A stretch of 64,000 bases of DNA from CAYNLK01 sp964398055 (GCA_964398055.1 CAYNLK010000003.1:186001-250000); one strand, 5' to 3'. Counted from the first letter of the stretch, positions 7,374 through 16,018 are shown. A program made the numbers and translations. Notes: generated by a model not told the origin, from the letters alone.

Positions 7374-8948
7374 ATGAAAAAATGTATCAATGGCCTATCT
7401 ATTTTGTTGTTGCTGGCCCTGCTCTTGAGCCTGATCCCGACCGCAGTGCTGGCCCAAGAGGAGGTAGTCTGCGAGTCAGATGTGGTGGTCCAGGCCGACG
7501 ACTGGCTGTCGAAGATTGCCGACAAGTTTTACGGCGACGCCCTGGCCTATCCGGTCATTGCCGAGGCGACCAACGCCAAAGCCGCCACCGACGCCAGCTA
7601 TGCCACCATTGCCAATGTTGATGTCATCGAAATTGGCTGGAAGCTGTGCCTGCCCAGCGCCGCCGACGCCCAGGCGATGCTGGGTCAAGCCGCTGCCGCC
7701 GCGCCGGTGGCTGAGGGCGAGACGGTGTTGACTGTTTGGGATGTGAACGTCCGCGATGTCGAAAGCCAGATGATGGAAACGCTCAACGTCGAATTCGAGG
7801 CGGCTCATCCAGGGGTCAAGATCAACCGGGTGCCCAAATCCTTTGATGATATGATGGCCACCGTTCAATTGGGCATGAGCAGTCCCGACGGCCCGGATAT
7901 CGCCCAGGTCAACCAGGGCCACACCGATATGGGCGCGTTGGTCAAAGCGAACCTGCTGGTCAACCTGATGCCTTACGCCCAAAAGTACGGCTGGCTCAGC
8001 AAGCTGGGCTCGGGTTTGGTCGCCCGCAACAGCTTCAGTGCCGACGGCCAGAGCTTTGGCACCGGGAATCTGTACGGGATGCCGCTCAATGCGGAATTGG
8101 TCGGCGTCTATTACAACAAAGCGATGTTCGAGCAGGCCGGCGTCAGCGTGCCCAAAACGTTCGCTGAATTTGAAGCCGCCCTGGCCACGTTCAAAGAGGC
8201 CGGGATCACGCCCCTGGCTCTGGGCAATCTGGAAGGTTGGCCGGCCTTCCACGTTCACGGCGAAATCCTGAACGCCTTGTTAGACTCGCGCCAGTGGGTG
8301 GACAACTTTGTTTTTGGTCGCGGCAACGTGAGCGTCAATACGCCTGAGAACCTGGCGGCCGCAGCCAAGGTCCAGGAGTGGGCGGCCAATGGCTACTTCA
8401 CCCCCGGCTTTGCCGGCGTCGGTTATGACGACTCGTGGCAGCTTTTTGCCAACGGCGAGGCGGCCATGATGATCACCGGCAGTTGGCTGAGCGGTGAGGT
8501 GGAGGCTCTGCCCAATCCCGATAACTTCGGCTTCTTCCTGGTGCCGCCGCAAACCGAAGGCGGCTGGAAGATGGCGATTGGCGGCACGACGCTGGCCTTT
8601 GCCATCCGCAACGGCTCGGCTAATCCCGATTTGGCCGCTGAATATATCGACTGGCTGGCCTCGGACCGAGCCAAAGAGCTGCAAGTAGAGGTCGGTTTCC
8701 TGCCGGTGTCGCCCCTTGACCCGGCCCAGTTGGACAAAGGCCCCTTCTTCAAAGATGTAGCCGCGGCCTGGGCCACGGTCAACCGGACGGACGCGGTTGG
8801 TCACTATCTGGACTGGGCCACCCCAACTTACTTCGACACCTACTCGGCAGCTTTGCAGGAACTGCTCGCCTCCCGGATAACCCCGGAGGAGTTCATCCAA
8901 AAACTGGAGACGGATTACTCGGCCTACCTGGCCGAGAAGGGTGGTTGA
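7374..8948 (+). CDS. LysM-domain sugar ABC transporter substrate-binding protein
   Basis: The start at ATG 7374 is set by GGAGG at 7360-7364 and by the signal peptide it creates (MKKCINGLSILLLLALL, cut after AVLA); the upstream in-frame ATG at 7350 would bury it. The mature N-terminus holds a LysM-like module (VVVQADDWLSKIADKFYG to GWKLCLPSA). An SBP_bac_1-type binding protein follows from about residue 100, with TVWDVNVRDVESQ, NAELVGVYYNKAMFEQAGV and the W-rich ligand pocket. No lipobox is seen, so LysM may hold it at peptidoglycan instead of a lipid anchor (inference). It captures sugar for the two permeases that follow. Confidence 0.9.
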   Translation: MKKCINGLSILLLLALLLSLIPTAVLAQEEVVCESDVVVQADDWLSKIADKFYGDALAYPVIAEATNAKAATDASYATIANVDVIEIGWKLCLPSAADAQAMLGQAAAAAPVAEGETVLTVWDVNVRDVESQMMETLNVEFEAAHPGVKINRVPKSFDDMMATVQLGMSSPDGPDIAQVNQGHTDMGALVKANLLVNLMPYAQKYGWLSKLGSGLVARNSFSADGQSFGTGNLYGMPLNAELVGVYYNKAMFEQAGVSVPKTFAEFEAALATFKEAGITPLALGNLEGWPAFHVHGEILNALLDSRQWVDNFVFGRGNVSVNTPENLAAAAKVQEWAANGYFTPGFAGVGYDDSWQLFANGEAAMMITGSWLSGEVEALPNPDNFGFFLVPPQTEGGWKMAIGGTTLAFAIRNGSANPDLAAEYIDWLASDRAKELQVEVGFLPVSPLDPAQLDKGPFFKDVAAAWATVNRTDAVGHYLDWATPTYFDTYSAALQELLASRITPEEFIQKLETDYSAYLAEKGG

Positions 8949-8961
8949 TAGCCAGTCAATG

Positions 8962-9041
8962 ATGTCGTTCCGAACGAAGTGAAGCGGAGTGAAGAATCCC
9001 CGCCAACTCGGTGGAGATTCTTCGCTTCGCTCAGAATGACA
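8962..9041. repeat. Palindromic GTCATTCCGA-type dispersed element, copy 1
   Basis: The ends ATGTCGTTCCGA (8962-8973) and TCAGAATGACA (9031-9041) are inverted relatives, with GAAGAATCCCCGCC and GGTGGAGATTCTTCGCTTCG between them as inner arms. Related copies lie at 25458-25562 and 43284-43445. It fills the gap between the binding-protein and first permease genes and lends a false N-terminal extension to the permease frame. Confidence 0.75.
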
Positions 9042-9080
9042 AACCTAAAGACAAGATCTGTCAACGGAGCCAAATATTTC

Positions 9081-9995
9081 ATGCCTCACGCCCCAAAAGT
9101 TGGAACCAAAGGCTACAAACCCGGCCAGAAACCCTGGACGGCCTATCTCTATATTCTGCCCGGTTTCCTGATCTATGCGGCCTTTGTGCTCTGGCCGATC
9201 ATCGCCACCCTCCGCTACAGCTTTTATGATTGGGACGGTTTTAGCAGCCCCAGTTTCATTGGGTTGGGCAACTACGTCCGCCTGCTGCAAGACAACCTGT
9301 TCGGCATCTCGCTGCGCAACAACCTGCTGTTTATCTTCTTTTACACCCTCTTTCCCATTGTGATCGCCTTGTTCCTGACCTCCCTGCTGACCCGGCGGCA
9401 GGTGCGGGGGCTGACTTTCTTTCGAGCCGGCCTGTTTTTGCCCTACGTAATGTCGATGGTGGTGGTGGGGGTGGTCTGGCGCTGGATTTACAATCCCGTT
9501 TTCGGACCGCTCAACCAATTTCTGCGGGCCGTAGGTCTGGAAAATTTGGCCCGGCCCTGGCTGGGCGACTTTGAATTTGCCCTGCCAGCGGTCGGCATGG
9601 TCGGGACGTGGGTCCAGTTTGGTTTTTGCCTGGTGCTCTTTATCGCCGGGGTCCAACGGATTGAAGAAGTATTATATGATGCGGCCAAAATCGACGGCGC
9701 ATCTGATCTCCAGCAACTGTGGTACATCACCCTGCCCGGTTTACGCGGCGAGATAGCTGTGGCCCTGGTGACAACTTTGATCGCCGCCTTGCGTATCTTC
9801 GACCTGGTCTTTGTGACCACGCGAGGGGGGCCGGCCAATGAAACGACGGTGGTCGCCCTCCACATTTACCGCAACGCCTTTGATCTCAACCGGGCCGGCT
9901 ATGCCGCGGCTATCGCCGTGATCTTGACTATGATTATTCTGTTTATCTCCTACCTGGTTATCACCCTGCGTATGCGCACAACCGAGGAGGGCTGA
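9081..9995 (+). CDS. Sugar ABC transporter permease (MalF/UgpA type)
   Basis: About 305 residues from ATG 9081. Earlier in-frame ATGs at 8979 and 9036 lie within or at the edge of the palindromic repeat and are rejected. Six hydrophobic segments begin with AYLYILPGFLIYAAFVLWPI. The EAA loop reads EEVLYDAAKIDGASDLQQLW, the contact site for the transporter ATPase. Together with the next gene it forms the membrane channel of a carbohydrate importer. The ATPase is not in the cluster; a shared MsiK-type ATPase elsewhere in the genome is usual for such operons. Confidence 0.9.
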   Translation: MPHAPKVGTKGYKPGQKPWTAYLYILPGFLIYAAFVLWPIIATLRYSFYDWDGFSSPSFIGLGNYVRLLQDNLFGISLRNNLLFIFFYTLFPIVIALFLTSLLTRRQVRGLTFFRAGLFLPYVMSMVVVGVVWRWIYNPVFGPLNQFLRAVGLENLARPWLGDFEFALPAVGMVGTWVQFGFCLVLFIAGVQRIEEVLYDAAKIDGASDLQQLWYITLPGLRGEIAVALVTTLIAALRIFDLVFVTTRGGPANETTVVALHIYRNAFDLNRAGYAAAIAVILTMIILFISYLVITLRMRTTEEG

Positions 9996-9996
9996 G

Positions 9997-10902
9997 ATGA
10001 ATCAAGCACAACGATCCGGCCAAACTCCCGCGGCGGCCCAACTTTCGACGCCGGCCGCGCCAGCCCGCCAGCGTGGCTACCTGCGCCACCGCCAAGCCAT
10101 TCAAACTTATCTCCTGCTCACCCCGTTTTTATTGCTGACCATCATCCCCTTCGTTATCATTTTCCTGACCGCCCTGAAGGACAACAGTGAATTGGGTCGA
10201 GGCGCGTTTGCCTTGCCGGAGGTGTGGCGCTGGTCAAACTTTGTCCGGGCCTGGACGCAAGCTCGCTTTGCCCAATACTTCACCAACAGCGTGGTCGTGG
10301 CCGCGCCGGTCGTGTTCGTATCCACCCTACTCTCGGTGATGACCGGCTATGCTTTTGGGCGCATGCGTTTCCCCTTCAGCCGCTTGCTCTTTTTTGTCTT
10401 GCTGGTGGGCTTTATGGTGCCCCAGGAAGCCCTCATTATCCCCCTCTATCATAATATGCGGGCGGTTCGCTTGCTCGACACTTACTGGGCACTGATTCTG
10501 CCCCAAATTGGTCTCAGCGTGTCCTTTGGCACCTTTTGGATGCGGGCCTTTTTTGCCGAAGTGCCGCAGGATTTAGTTGACGCGGCCACGATGGATGGCT
10601 GCAACAGTTGGGACACCCTCTGGCGAGTTCTCTTTCCCATCGCCCGGCCGGCTATTTTGACGATGGTCGTGCTGTTTTTTGTGTGGACCTGGAACGACTT
10701 TCTACTGGCCCTGGTATTGATATCAACCGAGCAGCTTCGGACCTTACCGCTCGGACTGGCCTTCTTCCAGGGGCGCTATACCACCAACACCCCCTTGATC
10801 GCCGCCGGCGCGGTGATTGTGGCCCTGCCGATGATGCTCCTCTACATCTTTTTCCAGCGCCAGTTCATCCGGGGGATCACCGCCGGAGCAGTGGAACATT
10901 AA
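9997..10902 (+). CDS. Sugar ABC transporter permease (MalG/UgpE type)
   Basis: 301 residues, beginning 1 bp after the first permease stop, so the two are coupled. It has six membrane segments and the EAA motif VPQDLVDAATMDGCNSWDTL near residue 190, followed by WNDFLLALVLIS, typical of MalG-like permeases. A Pro/Ala-rich cytoplasmic tail of about 30 residues precedes the first helix. It is the last gene of the operon. Confidence 0.92.
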   Translation: MNQAQRSGQTPAAAQLSTPAAPARQRGYLRHRQAIQTYLLLTPFLLLTIIPFVIIFLTALKDNSELGRGAFALPEVWRWSNFVRAWTQARFAQYFTNSVVVAAPVVFVSTLLSVMTGYAFGRMRFPFSRLLFFVLLVGFMVPQEALIIPLYHNMRAVRLLDTYWALILPQIGLSVSFGTFWMRAFFAEVPQDLVDAATMDGCNSWDTLWRVLFPIARPAILTMVVLFFVWTWNDFLLALVLISTEQLRTLPLGLAFFQGRYTTNTPLIAAGAVIVALPMMLLYIFFQRQFIRGITAGAVEH

Positions 10903-10907
10903 CAATA

Positions 10908-10949
10908 TTTTCAATTTTCAATTCATCATTCACTATTCTCAATCCACCA
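10908..10949. repeat. Degenerate heptamer tract (ATTCATC/ATTCACT type)
   Basis: A short AT-rich tract with a 7-bp rhythm fills the whole gap between the convergent permease and small membrane protein genes. No T-rich terminator hairpin is evident. Confidence 0.5.
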
Positions 10950-11369
10950 TTACTTCTGCTCCCGCAACTCCAGCTCCAACCCGCCAGTCAGGGCCGCGAG
11001 CAGGTTGTAACCCCAGCCCACCAGCAAGATCATCAAGGCCACCACCAACCCACCGGCGATGACGCTGACCAGGATAATCAACAGCGCCAGCAGCAAACTC
11101 TGGTCGTCCAGCCGAGCAACGGCCGTCTGCACCGTCTCCAACCCCAGCAGGGTGATAAAATTGAACTCCACCGGCACACCCAGTCCCAACAAATCAGCCT
11201 GGGCCGCCTGCCATTGCTCCAGCAAAAGACGCACAAGGCTCACAACCTGCACCGCAGCCACCGCGCAGAGCAGGCCGGGAATCAGCATCGCCAGACCGCC
11301 CAGAGTACAGCCGAACTTGGCCAGAGGCAGGGTGTTGATTTTTTGAATGGCATAACGCCGGGTGGTCAT
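10950..11369 (-). CDS. DUF3566-like small membrane protein
   Basis: 139 residues with two long hydrophobic segments (about 20-45 and 92-122) around a soluble middle. The C-terminus GWGYNLLAALTGGLELELRE resembles the YNL...GGLEVTL ending of DUF3566 proteins, and the N-terminal YAIQKINTLPLAKFG also fits. DUF3566 proteins are small membrane proteins of unknown function, often found with a gyrase or cell-division gene in Actinobacteria. Here it stands alone between repeats. Confidence 0.65.
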   Translation of the reverse strand: MTTRRYAIQKINTLPLAKFGCTLGGLAMLIPGLLCAVAAVQVVSLVRLLLEQWQAAQADLLGLGVPVEFNFITLLGLETVQTAVARLDDQSLLLALLIILVSVIAGGLVVALMILLVGWGYNLLAALTGGLELELREQK

Positions 11370-11385
11370 GGTTTAACCTCCGTAG

Positions 11386-11520
11386 CGCGTGGAGCGTAGG
11401 GCGTGAGGCGTGGAGCGTGAAGCGTAGAACGTGAAACGTGAAGCGAAGGGTGTATCTCTTTTCAAATTACAAATTACCATTCACCATTCACAATTCACAA
11501 TTCACCATTCACAATTCACT
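11386..11520. repeat. Two heptamer repeat tracts, GCGTGAA type and ATTCACA type
   Basis: 11386-11445 carries about eight degenerate copies of GCGTGRA. 11463-11520 carries about seven copies of ATTCACA/ATTCACC. They share a 7-bp period but not a sequence. They fill the gap between the small membrane protein and HAD genes. Confidence 0.85.
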
Positions 11521-11526
11521 CCCCTC

Positions 11527-12261
11527 TCACCCAAACCCAGTCACAATCTCCGGCAGCGCCGCCAGACTGTCAGCAACCGCGTCCGGGTGAATATGGCGGT
11601 TGGTTTCATTGGAGGGGGCTTCGTCCATAGTTACCAGAATGTTGTGCATCCCGGCATTCTGCGCACCCAAAATATCGGCATTCAGGGTGTCGCCCACAAC
11701 TGCGATTTCTCCAGGCAGCAGCCCCCAGCGCCGGGCAATCAGCTCGAATGGCTCAGCTTTGGGCTTGCGCCAGCCCCAACCGGCCGAACTGAACGTGGGC
11801 GACAACCAGGGCCGCAGTCCATTTTGATTGACCAGTCGTTGGATCAGGAGATCATCGGTGGCATTGGAGTAAAGCCCCAGGCGATACCCGGATTGATAGA
11901 ATTGCTTGAGGGTCGCCACCGTATCAGGGTAACATTGCCAGAGCGCCTCTTCCTGGGCAAAAAAAACTTTGATCGCCGGCTCGACCAGGGACAATGTCGC
12001 CGGCGGCGCATCGATCTGCCGGAGGGCTTCACTGAGACTTTGCCGGGCCGTCACCTCCACGTGGGTCTGAACGGCATGCTGCCGGTCGGCGGCTCGCTGG
12101 CGCAAAAAAACCTCGACCAGAGCGGCCTGATCGAGCATGATATGTTTCTTGGTGAAGTACCAGCTCGCCATGGCCTCGGCCCCAACCCGGGCGATAGCTT
12201 CCTCCTCTCCGCCAAAGCGGAGTAACGTGTTACCCAAATCAAAAATAATGCCTTTGATCAA
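11527..12261 (-). CDS. HAD-superfamily hydrolase
   Basis: 244 residues with the four HAD motifs: FDLGNTLL (nucleophile D8), YSNATDD (motif II), the lysine in GWRKPKAEPF (motif III) and VVGDTLNADILGA (motif IV). A helical cap lies between motifs I and II. The Asp+2 position is Gly (DLG) instead of Asp, as in several HAD subfamilies. It overlaps the upstream 2-hydroxyacid dehydrogenase gene by 4 bp, so they form one transcription unit. It is probably a small-molecule phosphatase of unknown substrate. Confidence 0.85.
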   Translation of the reverse strand: MIKGIIFDLGNTLLRFGGEEEAIARVGAEAMASWYFTKKHIMLDQAALVEVFLRQRAADRQHAVQTHVEVTARQSLSEALRQIDAPPATLSLVEPAIKVFFAQEEALWQCYPDTVATLKQFYQSGYRLGLYSNATDDLLIQRLVNQNGLRPWLSPTFSSAGWGWRKPKAEPFELIARRWGLLPGEIAVVGDTLNADILGAQNAGMHNILVTMDEAPSNETNRHIHPDAVADSLAALPEIVTGFG

Positions 12262-13283
12262 TAGCCTCGCTCCCGCTCAACCAAATTTAACAACGGTTCA
12301 CCGGCCAAATAGCGCCGTAGATTTTCGGCCAACAAATCGCTGGCCCGCTCATCGTAGTTGGGTGAAAAACCGGACACGTGGGGCGAGATGAGCAGCCGTT
12401 CCGGGTCCAACTGCCAGAGGGGACTATCGGCCGGCAGCGGTTCTGTTTCAAACACGTCCAGCCCGGCCCCGGCAATTTGTCCCTCGTCCAGCGCCCGAAC
12501 CAAAGCGGCCTCATCCACCAGCCCACCCCGGGCCAGGTTGAAAAAGTAGGCGGTTGGTTTCATAGCGGCAAAGGCCGCCGGGCCAATCAGCCGCCGGGTG
12601 GCCGGCGTTAACGGCGCCAACACCACCACGTAATCACACTGCGGCAGCATATCGAGCAGCGCGGTGGTTGAATAGACTTTTTCCGGGATCAGCGCGGCAG
12701 GGTCGCCGGTGCCCGGCTCACGGAAATCCCGGTCCGGCCGGCGCTGACCGGAGCGATTGACAGCCAGCACCTGCATACCCAAAGCCTGAGCCTGTCGAGC
12801 CAGCTCCCTGGCAATGGCCCCGTAACCGACCAGACCGAGGGTGCTGCCCCGCAACTCCGGCACGGCGAACCATTCCCAGCGGTCCTGGGGCCATTCAGAC
12901 CGGCTTTGAAAATTGAACATGGCCACCAGCCGCCAGCGAAAGGCCAGCATCATAGCCAGGGCATGTTCAGCCATCGACACCGCGTGCACCCCATTCAGGC
13001 TGGTAATGATCACGGGGCTTTGCCAGATTGGTTGATCGAGCAGATCATTGACCCCGGCGCTGTGAGTCTGGATCCATTTCAAGCTGGGATAACGATGGGC
13101 CTGGTCCAACTGCTTGCCCCAGCCGTAGAGGATCTCAGCGTTCTGCCGGAGCAACTCAGGCACCTCGTCGAATGCGGCCTGGGGGAGCTGGTGAAGCTCC
13201 AGCCGGGGCGAGACGGCGCGCAATTTATCCAATTGCGCCTCGGTAAATTCCATGAAGTTGATCAGGGTTATTTTTTCGTCCAT
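12258..13283 (-). CDS. D-2-hydroxyacid dehydrogenase family protein
   Basis: 341 residues. The NAD-binding fold has LGLVGYGAIARELARQA. Catalytic residues are visible as the Arg in FNLARGGLVDEAAL, the Glu in DVFETEPLP and the His in LISPHVSGF. This family (phosphoglycerate, glyoxylate and hydroxypyruvate reductases and relatives) interconverts 2-oxo acids and D-2-hydroxy acids. The N-terminal substrate domain is divergent, and the ACT domain of SerA is absent, so a glyoxylate/hydroxypyruvate-type reductase is more likely than serine synthesis. Confidence 0.88.
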   Translation of the reverse strand: MDEKITLINFMEFTEAQLDKLRAVSPRLELHQLPQAAFDEVPELLRQNAEILYGWGKQLDQAHRYPSLKWIQTHSAGVNDLLDQPIWQSPVIITSLNGVHAVSMAEHALAMMLAFRWRLVAMFNFQSRSEWPQDRWEWFAVPELRGSTLGLVGYGAIARELARQAQALGMQVLAVNRSGQRRPDRDFREPGTGDPAALIPEKVYSTTALLDMLPQCDYVVVLAPLTPATRRLIGPAAFAAMKPTAYFFNLARGGLVDEAALVRALDEGQIAGAGLDVFETEPLPADSPLWQLDPERLLISPHVSGFSPNYDERASDLLAENLRRYLAGEPLLNLVERERGY

Positions 13284-13354
13284 TAGCCTGGGATTTTACC
13301 TGACCGGATTAATACGCACAAACCCGCTGGCAGTTCGAGGGGGTGAAGCAAAAA

Positions 13355-13382
13355 TTGTAGATTGAGTGGGTTGGATTATAAT
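13355..13382 (+). promoter_or_regulatory. Probable promoter of the homocysteine methyltransferase gene
   Basis: TTGTAG (13355-13360), a 16-bp spacer and a consensus TATAAT (13377-13382). Transcription would begin near 13389, which excludes the upstream start at 13362 and supports ATG 13422. Confidence 0.55.
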
Positions 13383-13421
13383 AAAAAGTCTAATCAAAAC
13401 AAACTCGCTGAGGTGCTGAAA

Positions 13422-14390
13422 ATGGCTGATCTACGCCGTAAATTGGCTGAACCCGGCATTCTGATTATGGACGGCGCGACCGGTACGCAACTACAAAAAA
13501 TGGGCTTACCGGCCGGCAAAGCGCCGGAGTTGTGGAATCTGGAAAACCCAGAGGCAGTTAAAAAACATTACCGCGCTTATATCGAGGCCGGCTCAGATGC
13601 TATTCTAACCAATACGTTTGGCGGCAGCCGGCCCCGGCTGGATATGGAGGGGAGCGGTCATTTGACCCACGACATCAATGTGGCAGCGGCCCAATTAGCT
13701 CGCCAGGTAGCCGGTGATGACAAATTGGTGCTGGGATCGATTGGACCAACCGGCATGTTGATGGAACCGATGGGGGAACTGACCTACGACAAAGCCGTGG
13801 AATATTTTGCCGAGCAGTCCGCCGCCCTGGCCGCCGGCGGCGTCGACGGTATCCACATTGAAACGATGAGCGACCTGCAGGAAGCCAAAGCCGCCATTGA
13901 GGGCGCGCACCGGGCCACTGACCTGCCGGTGACGGTAACGATGAGCTTTGATATGCACGGGCGGACCATGATGGGCGTTCGCCCCGAAGAGGCGGTCAAA
14001 GAGCTGTGGGCAATGGATGTGCTGGCCGTGGGCGTCAACTGCGGCCGGACCTTAGAAGAAAATCTGAAGGCCCTGACGGCGATGCGCACCGCCGCCCCGG
14101 AGGTAACCCTAATCGCCAAGCCTAACGCCGGACTGCCGCGAATGGAAGGCGGGGAAGAAGCAGTCTATGATGTCACCCCGGAGATTATGGCCGATTATGC
14201 CCTGAAGTTCGGCAACCAACACGTCAAGATGCTGGGCGGCTGCTGTGGCAGCAACCCCCGCCACATCGCCGCCCTCAAAGAGGCGCTCAAGAATTTTGAG
14301 CCGCCGCCGTTAGAGGAAGTGCTGGCTGCCAACCGGGCCGCCAGCGAGGCTGAGGCCGGCGAAGGTCGACGCGGCCGGCGGCGGGGTTAA
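13422..14390 (+). CDS. Homocysteine S-methyltransferase family protein (betaine-homocysteine methyltransferase-like)
   Basis: 322 residues from ATG 13422, which has a GAGGTG ribosome site; the longer frame from 13362 would start inside the promoter. It is a TIM barrel beginning ILIMDGATGTQLQKMG. The three zinc-binding cysteines are the Cys in GVNCGRTLEEN and the pair in MLGGCCGSNPRH near the C-terminus. Members move a methyl group from betaine, S-methylmethionine or a corrinoid protein to homocysteine. The C-terminus is an Arg/Gly-rich tail. No cobalamin domain is fused, and no neighbour fixes the methyl donor. Confidence 0.85.
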   Translation: MADLRRKLAEPGILIMDGATGTQLQKMGLPAGKAPELWNLENPEAVKKHYRAYIEAGSDAILTNTFGGSRPRLDMEGSGHLTHDINVAAAQLARQVAGDDKLVLGSIGPTGMLMEPMGELTYDKAVEYFAEQSAALAAGGVDGIHIETMSDLQEAKAAIEGAHRATDLPVTVTMSFDMHGRTMMGVRPEEAVKELWAMDVLAVGVNCGRTLEENLKALTAMRTAAPEVTLIAKPNAGLPRMEGGEEAVYDVTPEIMADYALKFGNQHVKMLGGCCGSNPRHIAALKEALKNFEPPPLEEVLAANRAASEAEAGEGRRGRRRG

Positions 14391-14399
14391 AGCCGATTC

Positions 14400-15737
14400 T
14401 TATTTCACCTTGGCCCACATTCGCTCGGCATTCTCGTGGACTCTGGCCCGCATCGCCCCTAAGTCGGCATCTAAAACCTCACCATTGCGCACCCGCCACT
14501 GCCCGGCGACCATAACGTCGCGCACGTGGGTGTGGTTGCGCCACAACACCAGTTGATCGTACAGGTTGTGCAGAGCCGTGGGCGTGGGGAAGACCGCGTC
14601 GATGAGTTGCAGGTCGGCCTGGTAGCCCGGCGCCAGCCGGCCGACGTTATGCCAGCCCAGCGCCCTGGCCCCGCCCTCGGTCGCCAGGTAGAAAACGGTA
14701 TGGGCCGGCATCACCGCGGTGCTCTGCTGGCCCGCTTTGTGAATCAGAAACGCGCCGCGCATCACCTCAAAAAAGTCGTTGATGTAGCCGTCGCTGCCCA
14801 GGCCCAGGGTGATGCCTCGGTCCAACATCTGGGGGACGGGCGCAATCCCGCCGCCGACCTCGCAGTTGCTGAGCGGCATGTGGGTCACCCGCACCTCGTT
14901 AGCGGCAATGATCTCGATCTCCTGCTCCGATAACTGTACACATTGAGAGGCTTGCATGCGCGGCCCGGTAACACCCAAATCGTGGTAATACTCCAGCGTC
15001 CGCTTGCCGAAATGCTTGAGGGCGTACTCCGGTTCAAAAGTGGCCTCGTTGCAGTGCATATGGACGCTGCAATCCAGCTCCTCGCCCAGCGCAAACGCCT
15101 GTTTGATAAAATCGGCCGAACAGGTGAAGGTAGTGTGGAAGCAAATCAGTCCTTCCACCAGTGTTTGGCCCGCCTGCGCCCGGCAATGCTTGACCAGCTC
15201 GGCGTTTTCCCTTAGCCCAAGCTGGCCGTTCGCCGGGCTGACCCGTTCGGTGCTCTCAAAGGAGAGGATGCCGCGCAGGCCGCGCCGGTCGACCACTGCT
15301 TTTTGGGCCAGCAGCGCGCCGGGGATGGCGAACGGCGCTTCCAGAATATCATAAAAGCTGGTGATGCCGGAGCGGACCATCTCGGCGCAGACCCAGTCGG
15401 TGGCCGCGGCAATCATCTCGTGGTCCAGGGCATCTTCCACCAACGGCCACCAGAAATCATCCAGAAAAGCCCAACCGCCGCCGGCCTCCTGGTCAGGGCT
15501 AGGCAGCGGGATGCCGTGAGCCAGCACCCCGTACAGGTGGACGTGGGCATTGACGAAGCCGGGGGCCAGCACGTGGTCGGCGCCATCAACAACCGTATCC
15601 TGGGGATATCTGGCCTGCAACTCAGCGTTTGGGCCAACGTCGGCAATCCGGTCATCGACCACCCGCACTCCCCAGGCCACTTTGGGCGCTTCAGAGGCGG
15701 TAGTAATGAGATATGAGGGTAAAATGAGTGTTGCCAT
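14400..15737 (-). CDS. Amidohydrolase family protein, SsnA-like aminohydrolase
   Basis: 445 residues of the TRZ/ATZ amidohydrolase type. Metal ligands are seen in NAHVHLYG, HMHCNEA and LGSDGYIND. The C-terminal third (GYQADLQLIDAVFPTPTALHNL to NAERMW) resembles SsnA of the E. coli ygeW-xdhD cluster. The histidine usually found in the AHC motif is Gln here (SQCVQLSEQE), so catalysis may differ. A YgeY-like hydrolase, another member of that cluster, lies 1 kb upstream on the same strand. The family deaminates or hydrolyses purine- or pyrimidine-like rings; the substrate here is unknown. Confidence 0.78.
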   Translation of the reverse strand: MATLILPSYLITTASEAPKVAWGVRVVDDRIADVGPNAELQARYPQDTVVDGADHVLAPGFVNAHVHLYGVLAHGIPLPSPDQEAGGGWAFLDDFWWPLVEDALDHEMIAAATDWVCAEMVRSGITSFYDILEAPFAIPGALLAQKAVVDRRGLRGILSFESTERVSPANGQLGLRENAELVKHCRAQAGQTLVEGLICFHTTFTCSADFIKQAFALGEELDCSVHMHCNEATFEPEYALKHFGKRTLEYYHDLGVTGPRMQASQCVQLSEQEIEIIAANEVRVTHMPLSNCEVGGGIAPVPQMLDRGITLGLGSDGYINDFFEVMRGAFLIHKAGQQSTAVMPAHTVFYLATEGGARALGWHNVGRLAPGYQADLQLIDAVFPTPTALHNLYDQLVLWRNHTHVRDVMVAGQWRVRNGEVLDADLGAMRARVHENAERMWAKVK

Positions 15738-15751
15738 TGACTCAACTCCGT

Positions 15752-15794
15752 AGAAAATTGTGAATTATGAATTGTGAATTGTGAATTGTGAATG
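15752..15794. repeat. Heptamer tract, TGAATTG type
   Basis: Five or six copies of GTGAATT/GTGAATG in the 59-bp gap between the amidohydrolase and the one-helix protein genes. Confidence 0.75.
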
Positions 15795-15796
15795 AC

Positions 15797-16018
15797 TCAA
15801 ACATCGGGCTGCTCGCGGTCGACTACCCCGGCCGGTTTGACCCCGGTCAGCAGAGCCTGTAACTCCTGCCGTTGCTGCCGGAGTTGCAATTGGTCCTCGC
15901 GGGCCCATTTCCGGCGGAGGCGCATCCCTTCGATCAGGTACACCACGAACAGAGTGGCCAGGCTGCTGAGCGCGCCGATAAGACCACCCACCAGCAACAG
16001 CACAAGGTCTCTTTCCAT
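15797..16018 (-). CDS. Small one-helix membrane protein, unknown function
   Basis: 73 residues: a hydrophobic segment at about 5-30 (LVLLLVGGLIGALSSLATLF), then a charged, probably helical cytoplasmic tail rich in Arg, Gln and Glu (LRRKWAREDQLQLRQQRQEL). It begins 4 bp after the pentapeptide gene stop, in the same direction, which supports a real gene. No family is recognised. It could anchor or assist the upstream pentapeptide protein. Confidence 0.55.
   Translation of the reverse strand: MERDLVLLLVGGLIGALSSLATLFVVYLIEGMRLRRKWAREDQLQLRQQRQELQALLTGVKPAGVVDREQPDV

Noticed and set aside
8979..9080. N-terminal extension of the first sugar permease
   Set aside because: Most of it is the palindromic dispersed repeat, not coding.
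11386..11520. Possible CRISPR or tandem-gene remnant
   Set aside because: Simple 7-bp repeats without spacers or coding potential.
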